From Marinomonas alcarazii (GTDB taxonomy: Bacteria > Pseudomonadota > Gammaproteobacteria > Pseudomonadales > Marinomonadaceae), in contig NZ_QKLW01000008.1 of assembly GCF_003208215.1 (NCBI RefSeq), positions 91,082-155,081 on the forward strand: DNA of 64,000 nt, given 5' to 3'. Shown one piece after another: positions 1 to 9,355 of the stretch (its first letter is position 1; every line of letters begins with the position of its first letter). Below the pieces are notes generated by a model, which was not told where the DNA came from, did no database searches, and saw only the letters and a program-made list of their open reading frames with translations. The translations under genes and the position numbers were made by a program.

Positions 1-152
1 TCACTAGAAACAGACAAAGGCGTATCGACAAGTCGCCAAGGCACAAAAGTCGAGGTCAGCATGAAAAACAACAACAAGATAAACACCACATCAATCAGTG
101 GCGTCAGGCTAATCGCGTTCTTACGCTTAGGCTGAGGCAAATTAAGCGGCAT
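1..152 (-). CDS. exbD: ExbD/TolR-family biopolymer transport protein (partial, N-terminus only)
   Basis: The last 152 bases of this gene are in the window; it runs off the left edge. The first 50 codons are readable on the minus strand. They start with a short basic cytoplasmic segment (MPLNLPQPKRKN) and continue into a single membrane helix whose start carries the LTPLIDVVF-type motif of ExbD/TolR. The motif includes the conserved membrane aspartate (residue 22) that takes part in proton flow. The start codon overlaps the end of exbB by 11 bases, so the two are translationally coupled. ExbD partners ExbB (with TonB) to energise outer-membrane transport. A TolR role is possible but less likely without tolA/tolB in view. 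Confidence 0.85.
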   Translation of the reverse strand, partial: MPLNLPQPKRKNAISLTPLIDVVFILLLFFMLTSTFVPWRLVDTPLSVSS

Positions 153-819
153 GCAATAACTCTTCGTCAGCCTTTTCTACTAATTCTTTTGTTTGTTTAC
201 TGGTAAATACTTGCGTAACAGCATCATTCATATTGTGAGCAATACGCTCGACCTTGCGCTCTAGCCAGCTTTGCAATGTCACAACTGGAATCGCCACTGC
301 CAAACCAACCGCTGTCGTGAGCAAGGCCTGCCAAATACCGCCAGATAAAACAGAAGGGTCAACTTGATTACCCGCACCTTCCATCTGTTGGAAAGCGGTA
401 ATCATCCCCAATACCGTACCGAGCAAACCTAGTAATGGGCTCAAGGTAGCAATAATTTCCAATGGACGAAGATAAGAGCGCAGCTGGTTTAGTTGATTCA
501 TCGCACGACGCTCTACTTCTTCACGAATCAACTCCGCTTGAGTACTCGTCTCTAATAGCACGCGCATCGTATAAGCCACTAATGAATCTATTGGACGTTT
601 TTCATCTAGCTTTTCGAGTGCCTCTTCACAATTGCCTGCACGCCAATCGTTTAAGGCAAGATTACTGGTTTTAAGACTTTCTGCACGCAAGGAAGACAAC
701 TGCCACAACTTCAGTAGGACAATGGTTAGAGCAACGACAGAAAAAACCATCAATATCCATACTACAGGTCCACCGACCTGTAAAAAGTCGATTATTTTCT
801 GTTGAACTGAATCTTCCAC
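142..819 (-). CDS. exbB: ExbB/TolQ/MotA-family proton channel protein
   Basis: Proton-channel subunit of an ExbB-ExbD-TonB motor in the inner membrane. Three membrane segments are visible at about residues 15-37, 121-145 and 161-183, with a long cytoplasmic stretch between the first and second. The second and third helices carry the Gly-rich LLGLLGTVLGM and TTAVGLAVAIP signatures of the MotA/TolQ/ExbB family. A longer reading frame extends to 873 with a GTG start lacking a ribosome site. I chose the GTG at 819 because GGAGAG sits 4 bases upstream, giving about 225 residues, normal for small ExbB proteins. exbD follows with an 11-base overlap. Confidence 0.85.
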   Translation of the reverse strand: MEDSVQQKIIDFLQVGGPVVWILMVFSVVALTIVLLKLWQLSSLRAESLKTSNLALNDWRAGNCEEALEKLDEKRPIDSLVAYTMRVLLETSTQAELIREEVERRAMNQLNQLRSYLRPLEIIATLSPLLGLLGTVLGMITAFQQMEGAGNQVDPSVLSGGIWQALLTTAVGLAVAIPVVTLQSWLERKVERIAHNMNDAVTQVFTSKQTKELVEKADEELLHAA

Positions 820-1027
820 GATACTCTCCAATGAATAAAAAACACCAAACAAATGGTAGTCATTCTCAACCACGTTTTCAATAAGTAATTACTGAAATAA
901 GAAGATAGACAGATTAGAGCAGTCCTAGTAACCGGAAAATACGTATGAGAATGAGGCAGGAGCACAGCATGATCAAATAGTTTTCTATTAAATCATGCCA
1001 TGTTATAGCGGTAAAATATCAACGGGC

Positions 1028-1981
1028 CTATAACCAACCACGGTGTTTAAAGTACCAATAAGGCGCAAACGCAGAAAACACCATTAAACCTAGTGCCGCC
1101 GGATAGCCGTAATCAAACCCCAGCTCTGGCATTATTTCAAAGTTCATCCCATAGATACTGGCAACCAAGGTTGGCGGTAAAAACACCACAGAGGCAATGG
1201 AGAAAATTTTAATAATTTTATTCTGCTCGATGTTAATAAAGCCCTGAGTCGAATCCATCAAGAAGTTAATTTTGTCGAACAAAAAGGTGGTATGAGACAT
1301 CAAGGTTTCAACGTCACGCATTACCTCGCGTAGCGTTTCCGAGTACTCTTGTTTGTTGGGCAAATGACGCAACAAGAAGGAAATATTACGCTGTGTATCC
1401 ATCAAACAAAGGCGGATTTTTCCATTACTGTCTTCTTGGCGAGCTAATTTTTCGATGATGGTATCCAGCTCGGTTTCATCATCTTCTAACACGAGATGAC
1501 TCACCTCTTCTAACTGGCGATGAGAGTCCTCTAGGGTATCGGCATGATTCTCTACTTTGTTTTCCAGCAGGGTCACCAGCAAATGCGCTGGAGAATCAAC
1601 CAAAATGTGCCCTCGGCGAGCACGCATGCGCAGCAATCTAAAATCGGCTAATTCTGTTTCACGGATGGTGATCAGCCTGTCTTGTTGCAAGATACAAGCA
1701 ACCGTGGCGGTTTTATGGCGCCCTTCTGTTTGATTTAAAAACAATGAGTGAACGTGGATGCCTGCTTGGTCAACGAAACAACGAGCGGACGCTTCGATCT
1801 CTTCCACATCATCCGATTCAGGAAGATCGGTTCTTAGCAACGCTTTAAGCAGTAAACGCTCATCGTCATCGGGTTCTGCGGCATCAATCCAGTTCGCTTC
1901 TTTTTGAAGGGTGGCAAAATTCTCATCGTCTTTGGAAATTTCTTGAATCAACCCATTGCGGATTTTGAAAAATCTTAACAT
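1028..1981 (-). CDS. corA: CorA-family magnesium/cobalt transporter
   Basis: 317-residue divalent-cation channel of the CorA family. The large N-terminal cytoplasmic domain is acidic and helical. The C-terminus has two membrane helices (about 256-278 and 287-308), with the family signature Gly-Met-Asn at 278-280 directly after the first helix, followed by an acidic loop. The basic end KHRGWL is typical of CorA. It is single-gene in layout, with about 200 bases of non-coding DNA on either side. The intact GMN motif supports Mg2+ transport rather than the Zn2+ exporter subgroup; compare the ZntB-like protein at 60590, where the motif reads GIN. Confidence 0.93.
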   Translation of the reverse strand: MLRFFKIRNGLIQEISKDDENFATLQKEANWIDAAEPDDDERLLLKALLRTDLPESDDVEEIEASARCFVDQAGIHVHSLFLNQTEGRHKTATVACILQQDRLITIRETELADFRLLRMRARRGHILVDSPAHLLVTLLENKVENHADTLEDSHRQLEEVSHLVLEDDETELDTIIEKLARQEDSNGKIRLCLMDTQRNISFLLRHLPNKQEYSETLREVMRDVETLMSHTTFLFDKINFLMDSTQGFINIEQNKIIKIFSIASVVFLPPTLVASIYGMNFEIMPELGFDYGYPAALGLMVFSAFAPYWYFKHRGWL

Positions 1982-2180
1982 GCTACTTCCTCGATATGCT
2001 CGGCACCTTATTTCAGCCTAATCACGTAATTTGGCACGGCTCGCAACCTATAGAATAAACGCTGGAGATGTGTGTTTTATGACGTTGAAATAGGTTTGTG
2101 TGGTTGCAAGAATAAGTATTGTATCTCACGTCTGAGAGAAACAGCAGGGCAAAGAGTCATTAATAAGTTCAACAAATGCT

Positions 2181-2224
2181 CAATAAAGTCCCGCTCGATA
2201 GTAATATTGAGCGGGAATTTATTG
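2181..2224 (-). terminator. Intrinsic terminator after the DUF305 gene
   Basis: Long inverted repeat with a 16-base stem (one mismatch) and a 12-base loop, 27 bases past the DUF305 stop codon. The AT-rich outer stem (CAATAAA/TTTATTG) supplies a U-rich run on both strands, so it could act in both directions, though no gene converges from the left. Confidence 0.65.
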
Positions 2225-2250
2225 TGAGTGCTTATCGACAACAGAAGTAC

Positions 2251-2886
2251 TTAGTACTGCTGCATGAAGGCAATTTCACGGTTTTGATCACGAATAACCG
2301 CTTGCGCCATTTTTATAAGCGCTGGATCACGACTAAACTCTAAAAGCACTTTTGCCATGGCTACAGCCGCTTCATGATGCGGAATCATACCTGCCACAAA
2401 GTCACGATTCACATCACCACTTGCAAGAAGCTGATGCATATCCGCCATCATTTTTGCATTAATAGCAGCATACGCGGCTTTAATTTGCTCAGCGTCAGCG
2501 GATGGTCTCGCTTCCCCATAACTTGCAAGCCAATCTCGCATAAACATAATCTCGCTCGATTGCGCCGCTACAATATCGACCGCCAAAGGCTTCAATTTGT
2601 CAGAAACATCCGCAGATGCAAGCAACTGCGTCGCCATATCAATTGCACCTTGATGATGAGGAATCATGCCGACAACAAAGTCGTAATCAACATCACCAGT
2701 CAGTTCCGTTGCATGCATATCCTTCATCATTTTCTGGTTGCCTTGCATAAACTGAGAAGCATGCTCCGAATGATCCATTTGATGATGATCCATATCGTCC
2801 GTTAATGACGAAGTAACGCAGCCAGCAATCGCCGAACTCATGATTAGAATGGCAGCAGCAGAAAAATATTTTTTAAAAAGTGTCAT
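2251..2886 (-). CDS. DUF305 lipoprotein with duplicated domain, probable periplasmic copper binder
   Basis: 211-residue predicted lipoprotein. The signal peptide ends in the lipobox AIAGC (Cys23), followed by a Met/His-rich linker (MDHHQMDHSEH). Two DUF305 repeats follow, each with a MIPHH motif (74-78 and 167-171) and a downstream EIxFM segment (about 112-116 and 204-208), the signature of the four-helix DUF305 fold. Related proteins such as cyanobacterial CopM bind copper in the periplasm, so copper binding is inferred from the His/Met pattern and family. The next gene upstream is another small His-rich membrane protein. The pair is probably transcribed together, although 105 bases with a small hairpin (about 2931-2951) separate them. 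Confidence 0.8.
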   Translation of the reverse strand: MTLFKKYFSAAAILIMSSAIAGCVTSSLTDDMDHHQMDHSEHASQFMQGNQKMMKDMHATELTGDVDYDFVVGMIPHHQGAIDMATQLLASADVSDKLKPLAVDIVAAQSSEIMFMRDWLASYGEARPSADAEQIKAAYAAINAKMMADMHQLLASGDVNRDFVAGMIPHHEAAVAMAKVLLEFSRDPALIKMAQAVIRDQNREIAFMQQY

Positions 2887-2991
2887 AGTTATATCTCACG
2901 TTATTAATTACTTATAAACAGCTCAGACGTTATTCAGCATTATGAATAACACTAAGACCATCAGTGATATTGGATGCTGTTAAATAGACAG

Positions 2992-3378
2992 CTAGTTGGC
3001 AATTAACGTAGACAAACGGGGAGGAGGAGTGACAAGCTCTAAGAAATTATGTCGCCATTTTTCAATCAACGACAAGGCAGGCCAATAAATAACCGCAATG
3101 GCCAAAAGTAACAACAGAGGAGGCAAAACAGCCAAAGCACAATGATCAACACAATCAGAGTAACCCATGTCTTTAGCATGATCATGCGAGGCAGAAGCAA
3201 GGTTCACATCAGACATTACAGCCTTAGACAATGACGCCATGTCCTGATGTACCGTGTGTGAAGCACTTGTATAGGAAAAGGATGCATAAGACGTCACCTG
3301 TGTTGAAGCGGATAAAAACAGCCACAACCCAGCCAAACAACACATCATAATCCAAACGATTCGCGGTACGTTCAACAC
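2992..3378 (-). CDS. Small His/Cys-containing membrane protein, possibly metal related
   Basis: 128 residues, not assigned to a named family. It has an N-terminal membrane segment or uncleaved signal (about 5-22), a Ser/His-rich external loop with HDH (65-67) and CVDHC (76-80), a second membrane helix (about 82-104), and a basic, Pro-rich tail (TPPPRLS). This layout resembles small membrane proteins of copper-resistance loci, which fits the adjacent DUF305 lipoprotein. The assumed start is GTG at 3378 with no good ribosome site; a Met a few codons inside is possible. Function is inferred from context only. Confidence 0.6.
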   Translation of the reverse strand: MLNVPRIVWIMMCCLAGLWLFLSASTQVTSYASFSYTSASHTVHQDMASLSKAVMSDVNLASASHDHAKDMGYSDCVDHCALAVLPPLLLLLAIAVIYWPALSLIEKWRHNFLELVTPPPRLSTLIAN

Positions 3379-3741
3379 ATCATCAGACCTATCAAAAACA
3401 TCTAAGCAGCATACTCCTCAAATTCGAAATCGACAAACATTACTAAGGTGAATTACTCCCCTTGAACACGACTCTTTTTGACGGCCTCTACTTTTGAGAA
3501 AACACTCAACTCTTTGATCAAAGTGAATAGATTGCCTTTACCCACTTCTGCTTCGAATCCGTCTTGCATGATACCAAGGTCTTTGCGTAAACATGCGAAA
3601 AGACCTTAGTTTTCAGTGTGTTTTACGAATGAACAATAAATCGATAGGCAACATACGACATCACAACCTCTCAAAACCAACCTAAACCATAGTTATAGAT
3701 TAGCGAAGAAAAACTAAAAAAGATTGGACGATATTGCGGTA
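3379..3741. other. Gene-poor stretch with a possible gene remnant
   Basis: No complete gene. On the minus strand, an open stretch of about 50 codons (about 3460-3610, ending in TAA at 3460) begins right after an in-frame stop and has protein-like composition (for example GFEAEVGKGNLFTLIKEL), but lacks a credible start. It may be the 3' end of a decayed gene; I could not identify the family. The rest is AT-rich with no clear terminator. Confidence 0.3.
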
Positions 3742-5076
3742 TTAGGCCTTACTCAGCTTTTTCTCAACCTGCTCAAGCGCTCTGAGATACATGTACCAAG
3801 CACAAACACCGGCAAGAACATTGCTGATCAAGACGCCGAAGAACAGCCCTTTAAGCCCAGCGATTTCCGACCCAACCCACAAACAAGGCAAGAAGAAAGC
3901 AAACAAGCGCAATGCCGAGATTGTTAGAGCAGTGTAGGACTTACCTAAGGCGTTAGAGATAGACACCATCAACATACAGATGCCGAGTAGACCTAAACTC
4001 ACCGGCACTATCATCAAATGCCAATGCAAGATCGTCGAGACTTCTTCGTCGCTGGTCATCAGATTTGCCAAAATACCAGAGACAAGAAAAGTAATCACAG
4101 CGATCACCAACTGAAGCGACAATACAAAACGACAAGCTAAACGCACGACGTAACGCACATCGTTTAGACGGCCTGCACCTAACAAACGCCCTACCATGGG
4201 TGGCATAGACATAGTCAACGCCAACACCGCCACGATAGAAAAAAATTCAAAGCGCGAGCCTAGTGCCCAAGACGCTACCGCTGCCGTACCAAACCCAGCA
4301 ATCAGCTTAGTCGCCAACATAGAAGAAACCGGAGGCAACAATTGGCTAACCATCGCAGGTCCCATAATATGACCAATCGACGCCAAGCTTTTGCCTATAT
4401 GAAGATCTTGCCAATCAAAAGTGAGCCAATGTTTGCGCGCCACTTGCGGCGCAACAATCAAAGTACCTATAGCAAACGCCACTGTGGTTGCCATCGCGGC
4501 GCCATTCAAACCAAGATCAAAAGTGAAGATAAAGATGGGATCCAGCACCAAGTTAAGCACGCTGGTCACAATCATCATAATCCCTGGCAATAAGGTATTA
4601 CCGTTGGAACGACAAATGCTGTAATAAAAATAGATCAACGCCCCCACCCATGCACTGAGCAGCCAATGAGGCCAGTAAGAATCAATAACAGGGTAAACAG
4701 AGTCTGGCGCACTCAATAGCGCCAAAATAGGATGACGTAGCAGCCAAATAATCACACTAAAGAAAGCAATCCCTATGCTTCCCATCATGAGCACCAAACC
4801 GCCTAATTGCTTGGCATAACGCTTGTCACCTGCGCCTAAAGCACGAGAAATAATGGCCGTCGTCGCAATGCCTAAGCCCACTTGCAAACCAATCACAATC
4901 ATCTGGATCGGCAAGGTAAAACCCTGCGCCGCTAAAGGTAAAATACCCAATTGTCCGATAAAAGCACTGTCCACCAGCTGGAAACTCATTAACGACAAAA
5001 CGCCAAACAACATTGGCCATGTCATGGAAAAGAGCTGTTTAGCTAAGGAATCAGAGGAGGATACTTGGGAGGACAT
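3742..5076 (-). CDS. MATE-family multidrug efflux transporter
   Basis: 444-residue integral membrane protein with about twelve hydrophobic segments, arranged as two six-helix halves. The N-terminal part (TWPMLFGVLSLMSFQLVDSAFIG) matches the first helix of the MATE fold (NorM/DinF type), with a proline and an acidic residue early in the membrane. It exports cationic drugs or metabolites using a Na+ or H+ gradient; the substrate cannot be told from sequence. It lies just downstream of a Bcr/CflA-type exporter on the same strand with 100 bases between, so the two may form an efflux unit. Confidence 0.9.
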   Translation of the reverse strand: MSSQVSSSDSLAKQLFSMTWPMLFGVLSLMSFQLVDSAFIGQLGILPLAAQGFTLPIQMIVIGLQVGLGIATTAIISRALGAGDKRYAKQLGGLVLMMGSIGIAFFSVIIWLLRHPILALLSAPDSVYPVIDSYWPHWLLSAWVGALIYFYYSICRSNGNTLLPGIMMIVTSVLNLVLDPIFIFTFDLGLNGAAMATTVAFAIGTLIVAPQVARKHWLTFDWQDLHIGKSLASIGHIMGPAMVSQLLPPVSSMLATKLIAGFGTAAVASWALGSRFEFFSIVAVLALTMSMPPMVGRLLGAGRLNDVRYVVRLACRFVLSLQLVIAVITFLVSGILANLMTSDEEVSTILHWHLMIVPVSLGLLGICMLMVSISNALGKSYTALTISALRLFAFFLPCLWVGSEIAGLKGLFFGVLISNVLAGVCAWYMYLRALEQVEKKLSKA

Positions 5077-5177
5077 AGATGTGGCTCATACTAAAAAACT
5101 GAGCCTATATTCTAACCTACTTTACGGACAACTGGATGACACTCGTCTTCAGCAAATACACTATGCGATGAAAAGTC

Positions 5178-6422
5178 TCATTCTTCTGTATGACGCTGGC
5201 TGTACTTATGACCGTATCTCAACATGACTAAAGCAATCATGGAAAAAATAGCAAAGCTGCTGGCCAAAGGAATAACCGTAAAGTTATAGAACTGACCTGC
5301 TGCCGTTGCTAACACAATGGCAAGAAAACTTGATAAAGACGAGATCAATGATGCTCCAAGTCCAGCCACAGCCCCTAACGGTTCCATCGCCATGGCATTC
5401 ACATTACCGAACACCATACCTAGGCAAGAAAACATTATCATCCCCAAGGCCATGAAGAAAACAAAAGGCGGGACACCAGCAAAAAACACCGCCACGAGCA
5501 AAAGAATAAACGCAGTCGAACACATAACGCTTAACGCCCCAAAAACACAGCGAAGCATACCGACTCGTAGGACAATTTTACCGTTTGAAAAATTGATAAT
5601 CGAAGAACCTATCGCCAGCATGCCAAAAAACAAAGGAAAACGATCCCCCGTGTCATACACATCTTGGAAGATAGACTGCGCCGTACTTATATACAGCATC
5701 AAGGCACCAAAAATACAACCTAACAAAATGGTAAACGCCATCACATCACGGCGGCTCAAAATAAAACGTACATCAGCCATTAAACGCTTTCTATTCAATG
5801 GGATACGGTTTTCTTTTGACAATGTTTCAGGTTGTCGTAACAAAAGCCAACCACCGGCAACAGCGGCTTGTATCATTAATAAGGCAAAAATCCAGCGCCA
5901 ATCGGCCACTTTAATCACCAACATCCCCAAGGAAGGCGCAAGCATGGGGACAAGAATAAACACCATCATCACAAAAGACATAATTCGCGCCATGGCAGCG
6001 CCTTTATACATGTCTCGAATCAAGGCACGAGAAGCAATTTTTGGCCCCGCCACACCAAACCCTTGGATAAAACGTCCCAGTAAAAACACCTCGATGGACG
6101 ACGCTAACAGCGCAATAACCGAACCGACAATATAAATGTTGATGCCAATTAAAATGCTTTTTTTGCGACCAATCGCGTCCGACAACGGGCCAAAAATGAT
6201 CTCGCCAAATACCATTCCCAGAATCATTGCCGAGACAATCCACTGAGTTTTTTGATAATCCACAATCGCCAACGACTCAGCAATATGCGGAAACGCTGGC
6301 AACATAGCGTCCATACTTAACGCAGTAAGCGACATCATCAGAGCAAACAGCGCCACCAGCTCTTTTTCAGCCAAGCGTTTTACTTGAGTTCCAGCAGTCG
6401 ATTGTGAATTTAGCAGAGACAT
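5178..6422 (-). CDS. MFS drug exporter, Bcr/CflA type
   Basis: Proton-driven exporter of the 12-helix major facilitator family. The motif after helix 2 (GPLSDAIGRKKSI) is the classic MFS motif A, and the opening helix with LSMDAMLPAFPHIA is typical of the Bcr/CflA (DHA1) group, which exports bicyclomycin, chloramphenicol or similar compounds. The open frame continues to 6437, but I prefer the ATG at 6422 because AAGGAAAAGG lies immediately before it, giving 414 residues. It diverges from the LysR regulator at 6693; that regulator could act on this gene as well as on the sugar operon. Confidence 0.88.
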   Translation of the reverse strand: MSLLNSQSTAGTQVKRLAEKELVALFALMMSLTALSMDAMLPAFPHIAESLAIVDYQKTQWIVSAMILGMVFGEIIFGPLSDAIGRKKSILIGINIYIVGSVIALLASSIEVFLLGRFIQGFGVAGPKIASRALIRDMYKGAAMARIMSFVMMVFILVPMLAPSLGMLVIKVADWRWIFALLMIQAAVAGGWLLLRQPETLSKENRIPLNRKRLMADVRFILSRRDVMAFTILLGCIFGALMLYISTAQSIFQDVYDTGDRFPLFFGMLAIGSSIINFSNGKIVLRVGMLRCVFGALSVMCSTAFILLLVAVFFAGVPPFVFFMALGMIMFSCLGMVFGNVNAMAMEPLGAVAGLGASLISSLSSFLAIVLATAAGQFYNFTVIPLASSFAIFSMIALVMLRYGHKYSQRHTEE

Positions 6423-6650
6423 CCTTTTCCTTAGCATTGATAAAGTGGATCAATAGTTTACTCGCCTCTTACGATATCTACCAATCACTTAATAAAAGCA
6501 CTCAAAGATACACTGCAATTCGCACATCAAAACACAGTAGCGAATCTTTCAGCGAACAACTTTTCGCCCTCATTTACTGAAATCAAAAACTCTTAAAAAG
6601 TCCATTTATTTGGGCTTTTTTGTCAATTTTAGACGCTAATAGCTTCTATT

Positions 6651-6668
6651 TAGAGTAAGATATCTCTA
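6651..6668. promoter_or_regulatory. Candidate LysR-type operator
   Basis: Interrupted inverted repeat TAGAG-N8-CTCTA, 24 bases before the LysR start codon, in the divergent region shared with the MFS gene. Position and form fit an autoregulatory LysR site, but short AT-rich repeats occur by chance, so this is weak. Confidence 0.25.
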
Positions 6669-6692
6669 TTAAAAACAATAATAGAGGTCGAT

Positions 6693-7637
6693 ATGGACAT
6701 AGGTCTGGCCAAGCATTTAAAGCTCAATCAATTGCGTTTAATTTCGGTTATTTCCGAGCATGGTCAACTGGGGATTGCTGCCGATGAAATGGCAATGACA
6801 CAACCCGCTGCGTCACGCATGTTGAGTGAAATTGAACAAACCATTGGCACACGTTTATTTATTCGTCATGCCAAAGGCATGGAACCTACTTTGGTTGGTC
6901 AAGCCGTAGCCCGTCGGGCGCACAACCTTTTAGTTGAGCTGCGCGATCTTGCCCGTGAAGTCGACGAGCTAAAAGAAGGCGGCGGTGGAACGACTGCCAT
7001 TGGCGCAGTAACTGGAGCGGCGGTGGGTTTTGTTATTCCTGCTATTCAGCAATTGCGCGCGATCGCACCAAAAGCTGAGATCGATATAAACGTCGACACA
7101 AGTGATGTTTTGGTGCGCGATTTAGTGGCAGGACACAATGACTTCGTGCTAGCCCGTATTCCCAAACAATACGATGCCAACGAATTTGAAATTTACCCAG
7201 CGCGCACAGAATCGGTCAACCTATTGGTTCGTAAAGACCATCCATTGGCTCACTTAGATGTGGTAAGGGTAAAAGACTTGGTTCATTTTGAATGGGTCAT
7301 GCAATCTCACCGCGCACCGATACGCGAGGCCGTTGAAGCCGCCTTTATGGAAGAGCGTTCCGAACTGCCATTAAGTATCACCAACAGTACGTCATTACTG
7401 GCATTGATCGCGATTCTTGTTTCATCCAACGCCATTGCGCCTATGGCAAGGGAAGTAAGCGACTTGCTGGTTGGCCATAAAGTAAAAGCGGATTTAAAAA
7501 CGCTCAAACTAGATCGAAAGATTGTTATGAGTCCTTACTATTTACTGCAAATGCGTGGCCGCCAATTATCGCCTCTTGCCAACCAACTCAAGCGTTTGGT
7601 GCTTGCCGAGTTGGAACAAAAACCTGCGAACGCGTAA
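6693..7637 (+). CDS. LysR-family transcriptional regulator, probable regulator of the adjacent sugar operon (GbpR-like)
   Basis: 314 residues. The N-terminal winged helix-turn-helix (about 10-68, with AADEMAMTQPAASRMLSEIE) is characteristic of LysR proteins and is followed by a two-lobed substrate-binding domain (about 90-300). It resembles GbpR-type regulators that control chvE/gguABC sugar-uptake genes in other proteobacteria; the assignment rests on overall character plus the convergent operon at 7781-16951. The inducer is presumably a sugar or sugar acid of that pathway. ATG start with GAGGTCG upstream. It could instead serve the divergent MFS gene. Confidence 0.85.
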   Translation: MDIGLAKHLKLNQLRLISVISEHGQLGIAADEMAMTQPAASRMLSEIEQTIGTRLFIRHAKGMEPTLVGQAVARRAHNLLVELRDLAREVDELKEGGGGTTAIGAVTGAAVGFVIPAIQQLRAIAPKAEIDINVDTSDVLVRDLVAGHNDFVLARIPKQYDANEFEIYPARTESVNLLVRKDHPLAHLDVVRVKDLVHFEWVMQSHRAPIREAVEAAFMEERSELPLSITNSTSLLALIAILVSSNAIAPMAREVSDLLVGHKVKADLKTLKLDRKIVMSPYYLLQMRGRQLSPLANQLKRLVLAELEQKPANA

Positions 7638-7665
7638 CCCTTCGCTATTAACTTGACCAAGAAGC

Positions 7666-7703
7666 AAAAAAAGCGAGTCGGCTGCTTTCAAAACCGAACT
7701 CGC
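7666..7703 (-). terminator. Terminator of the arabinose operon
   Basis: GC-rich hairpin (GCGAGTCGG / CCGAACTCGC with one bulged base), followed on the minus strand by a run of seven U. It lies 78 bases past the last gene of the operon and 36 bases past the convergent LysR gene, so it could shield both. Confidence 0.8.
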
Positions 7704-7780
7704 TCAACAACCCGCCTTGGGCTTACTTTCAATACAAACCGACCTATCAAAGTCGATTAATAAGATCTAACGCCTAAGCA

Positions 7781-9289
7781 TTAATCTACCAAGTCTTTTG
7801 GTAGTAAAGCTTTTGGAATATTTTGGTAACAAACTGGACGCAAGAAACGACGAATCGACAAGGTGCCGACTGAGGTTGCACCGAAGTTTGTCGATGCCGG
7901 GTACGGCCCGCCATGCACCATGGTATCGTTCACTTCAACACCCGTTGGGAAACCATTCGCCAACAATCGCCCTGCTTTACGCTCCAACACAGGCAACAGT
8001 TTCTGACACGCGGCATGATCGCCTTCGTCAAGATGAATGGTACACGTCAACTGACCTTCCAAATGACGAGCTAATTCGACCATTTGCTCAACACTGTCCG
8101 CCAACACAACCAAACCAAGAGGACCAAAGACTTCTTGGTGCAGTGTTGGATGATCTAGCCATGTTTGACCCGTTACCGTGAACAAGTTTGGCAATGCCGT
8201 TCGATCCGTTGTGTCTGCGCTACGAACCACCGACTCAATGCCTGTTTTCTCAATCGCCGCCACACCAGAACGGTACGCATCAGCAATGCCATCCGTCAGC
8301 ATAGTTTGCGCAGAGATTTCAGAGAGTGCTGCACTCGCTGCGGCTATCATGGCTTTCGAATCGGCATTGTCTAACATCACCGCAATCCCTGGGTTAGTAC
8401 AAAACTGACCAGCGCCCATAGTCAATGAACCTGCCCAGCCTTTACCTAATTCCTCAGCACGATTTTTTACCGCTTCTGGCATGACAAACATTGGGTTTAC
8501 AGAACCCAACTCACCAAAGAAAGGAATCGGCTCTGGACGCGCCGCACACAAATCAAACAAAGCACGACCACCTGCCAAACTGCCAGTAAAACCAACGGCT
8601 TTGATTAACGGATGCTGTACTAACGCTTGTCCAACTTGACGGTTACCGCCTTGGATCAAGGAGAAAACGCCCGCTGGCATCTTGCAACGTTTCATCGCCG
8701 CTTCAACCGCTTGCGCGACAAGTTCACCTGTTCCTGGGTGAGCAGAATGCCCTTTGACCACTACTGGGCAACCCGCCGCGAGAGCCGCCGCCGTATCGCC
8801 ACCTGCCGTTGAAAACGCCAATGGAAAGTTAGAAGCGCCAAACACTGCCACAGGACCAATCGGACGTTGTACCATGTACATATCAGGACGTGGCAACGGT
8901 GCGCGATCAGGCAAGGCTTCATCAAAACGACGATCCAAGTATTCACCAGACAAAATACGCTCAGCGAATAAACGTAACTGGCCTGTGGTTCGGCCACGCT
9001 CACCTTGCAAACGTGCCGCAGGCAAACCTGTCTCTTGCACGCCAATTTCTGTAATTTGATCGCCTAACACATCAATTTCATCAGCGATCGCATTCAAAAA
9101 AGCCGCACGCTCTTCACGAGAAGAATAACCAAATTCTTCAAACGCCGCTTCGGCGGCTTCTACTGCGGCATCCACATCAGATACGCGACCAACGGCAAAC
9201 TCATGAGAAGGTCCTGTAGCAGGCGTTGAAGAAAATGTTGCGTCGCCCTTTACCCATTTACCGGCAATAAAATGCTGTCCCGTTAACAT
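7781..9289 (-). CDS. Alpha-ketoglutaric semialdehyde dehydrogenase (2,5-dioxovalerate dehydrogenase), NADP-type aldehyde dehydrogenase
   Basis: Last step of the oxidative L-arabinose route: oxidises 2,5-dioxopentanoate to 2-oxoglutarate with NAD(P)+. The ALDH superfamily fold is clear: cofactor-binding FGASNFPLAF region, catalytic Glu in FGELGSVNP (about 258) and catalytic Cys in GQFCTNPG (about 294). The sequence style matches the KGSADH branch rather than general betaine or succinate-semialdehyde enzymes. The open frame reaches 9319, but ATG at 9289 has AGAGGAG six to seven bases upstream, giving 502 residues. It is the last gene of the operon, separated from the dehydratase by 200 bases that contain a palindromic repeat. 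Confidence 0.88.
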   Translation of the reverse strand: MLTGQHFIAGKWVKGDATFSSTPATGPSHEFAVGRVSDVDAAVEAAEAAFEEFGYSSREERAAFLNAIADEIDVLGDQITEIGVQETGLPAARLQGERGRTTGQLRLFAERILSGEYLDRRFDEALPDRAPLPRPDMYMVQRPIGPVAVFGASNFPLAFSTAGGDTAAALAAGCPVVVKGHSAHPGTGELVAQAVEAAMKRCKMPAGVFSLIQGGNRQVGQALVQHPLIKAVGFTGSLAGGRALFDLCAARPEPIPFFGELGSVNPMFVMPEAVKNRAEELGKGWAGSLTMGAGQFCTNPGIAVMLDNADSKAMIAAASAALSEISAQTMLTDGIADAYRSGVAAIEKTGIESVVRSADTTDRTALPNLFTVTGQTWLDHPTLHQEVFGPLGLVVLADSVEQMVELARHLEGQLTCTIHLDEGDHAACQKLLPVLERKAGRLLANGFPTGVEVNDTMVHGGPYPASTNFGATSVGTLSIRRFLRPVCYQNIPKALLPKDLVD

Positions 9290-9355
9290 ACTCACTCCTC
9301 TCTTTAATAAAAATATCAATAAATCTATGATGCATTGTGACAGTTCGAACTTTTA

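Noticed and set aside
5317..6135. Long open frame on the plus strand (272 codons)
   Set aside because: Lies fully antisense to the MFS exporter. Its composition (Lys/Ile/Pro/Thr-rich, no hydrophobic core pattern) is what the reverse of membrane-protein codons gives.
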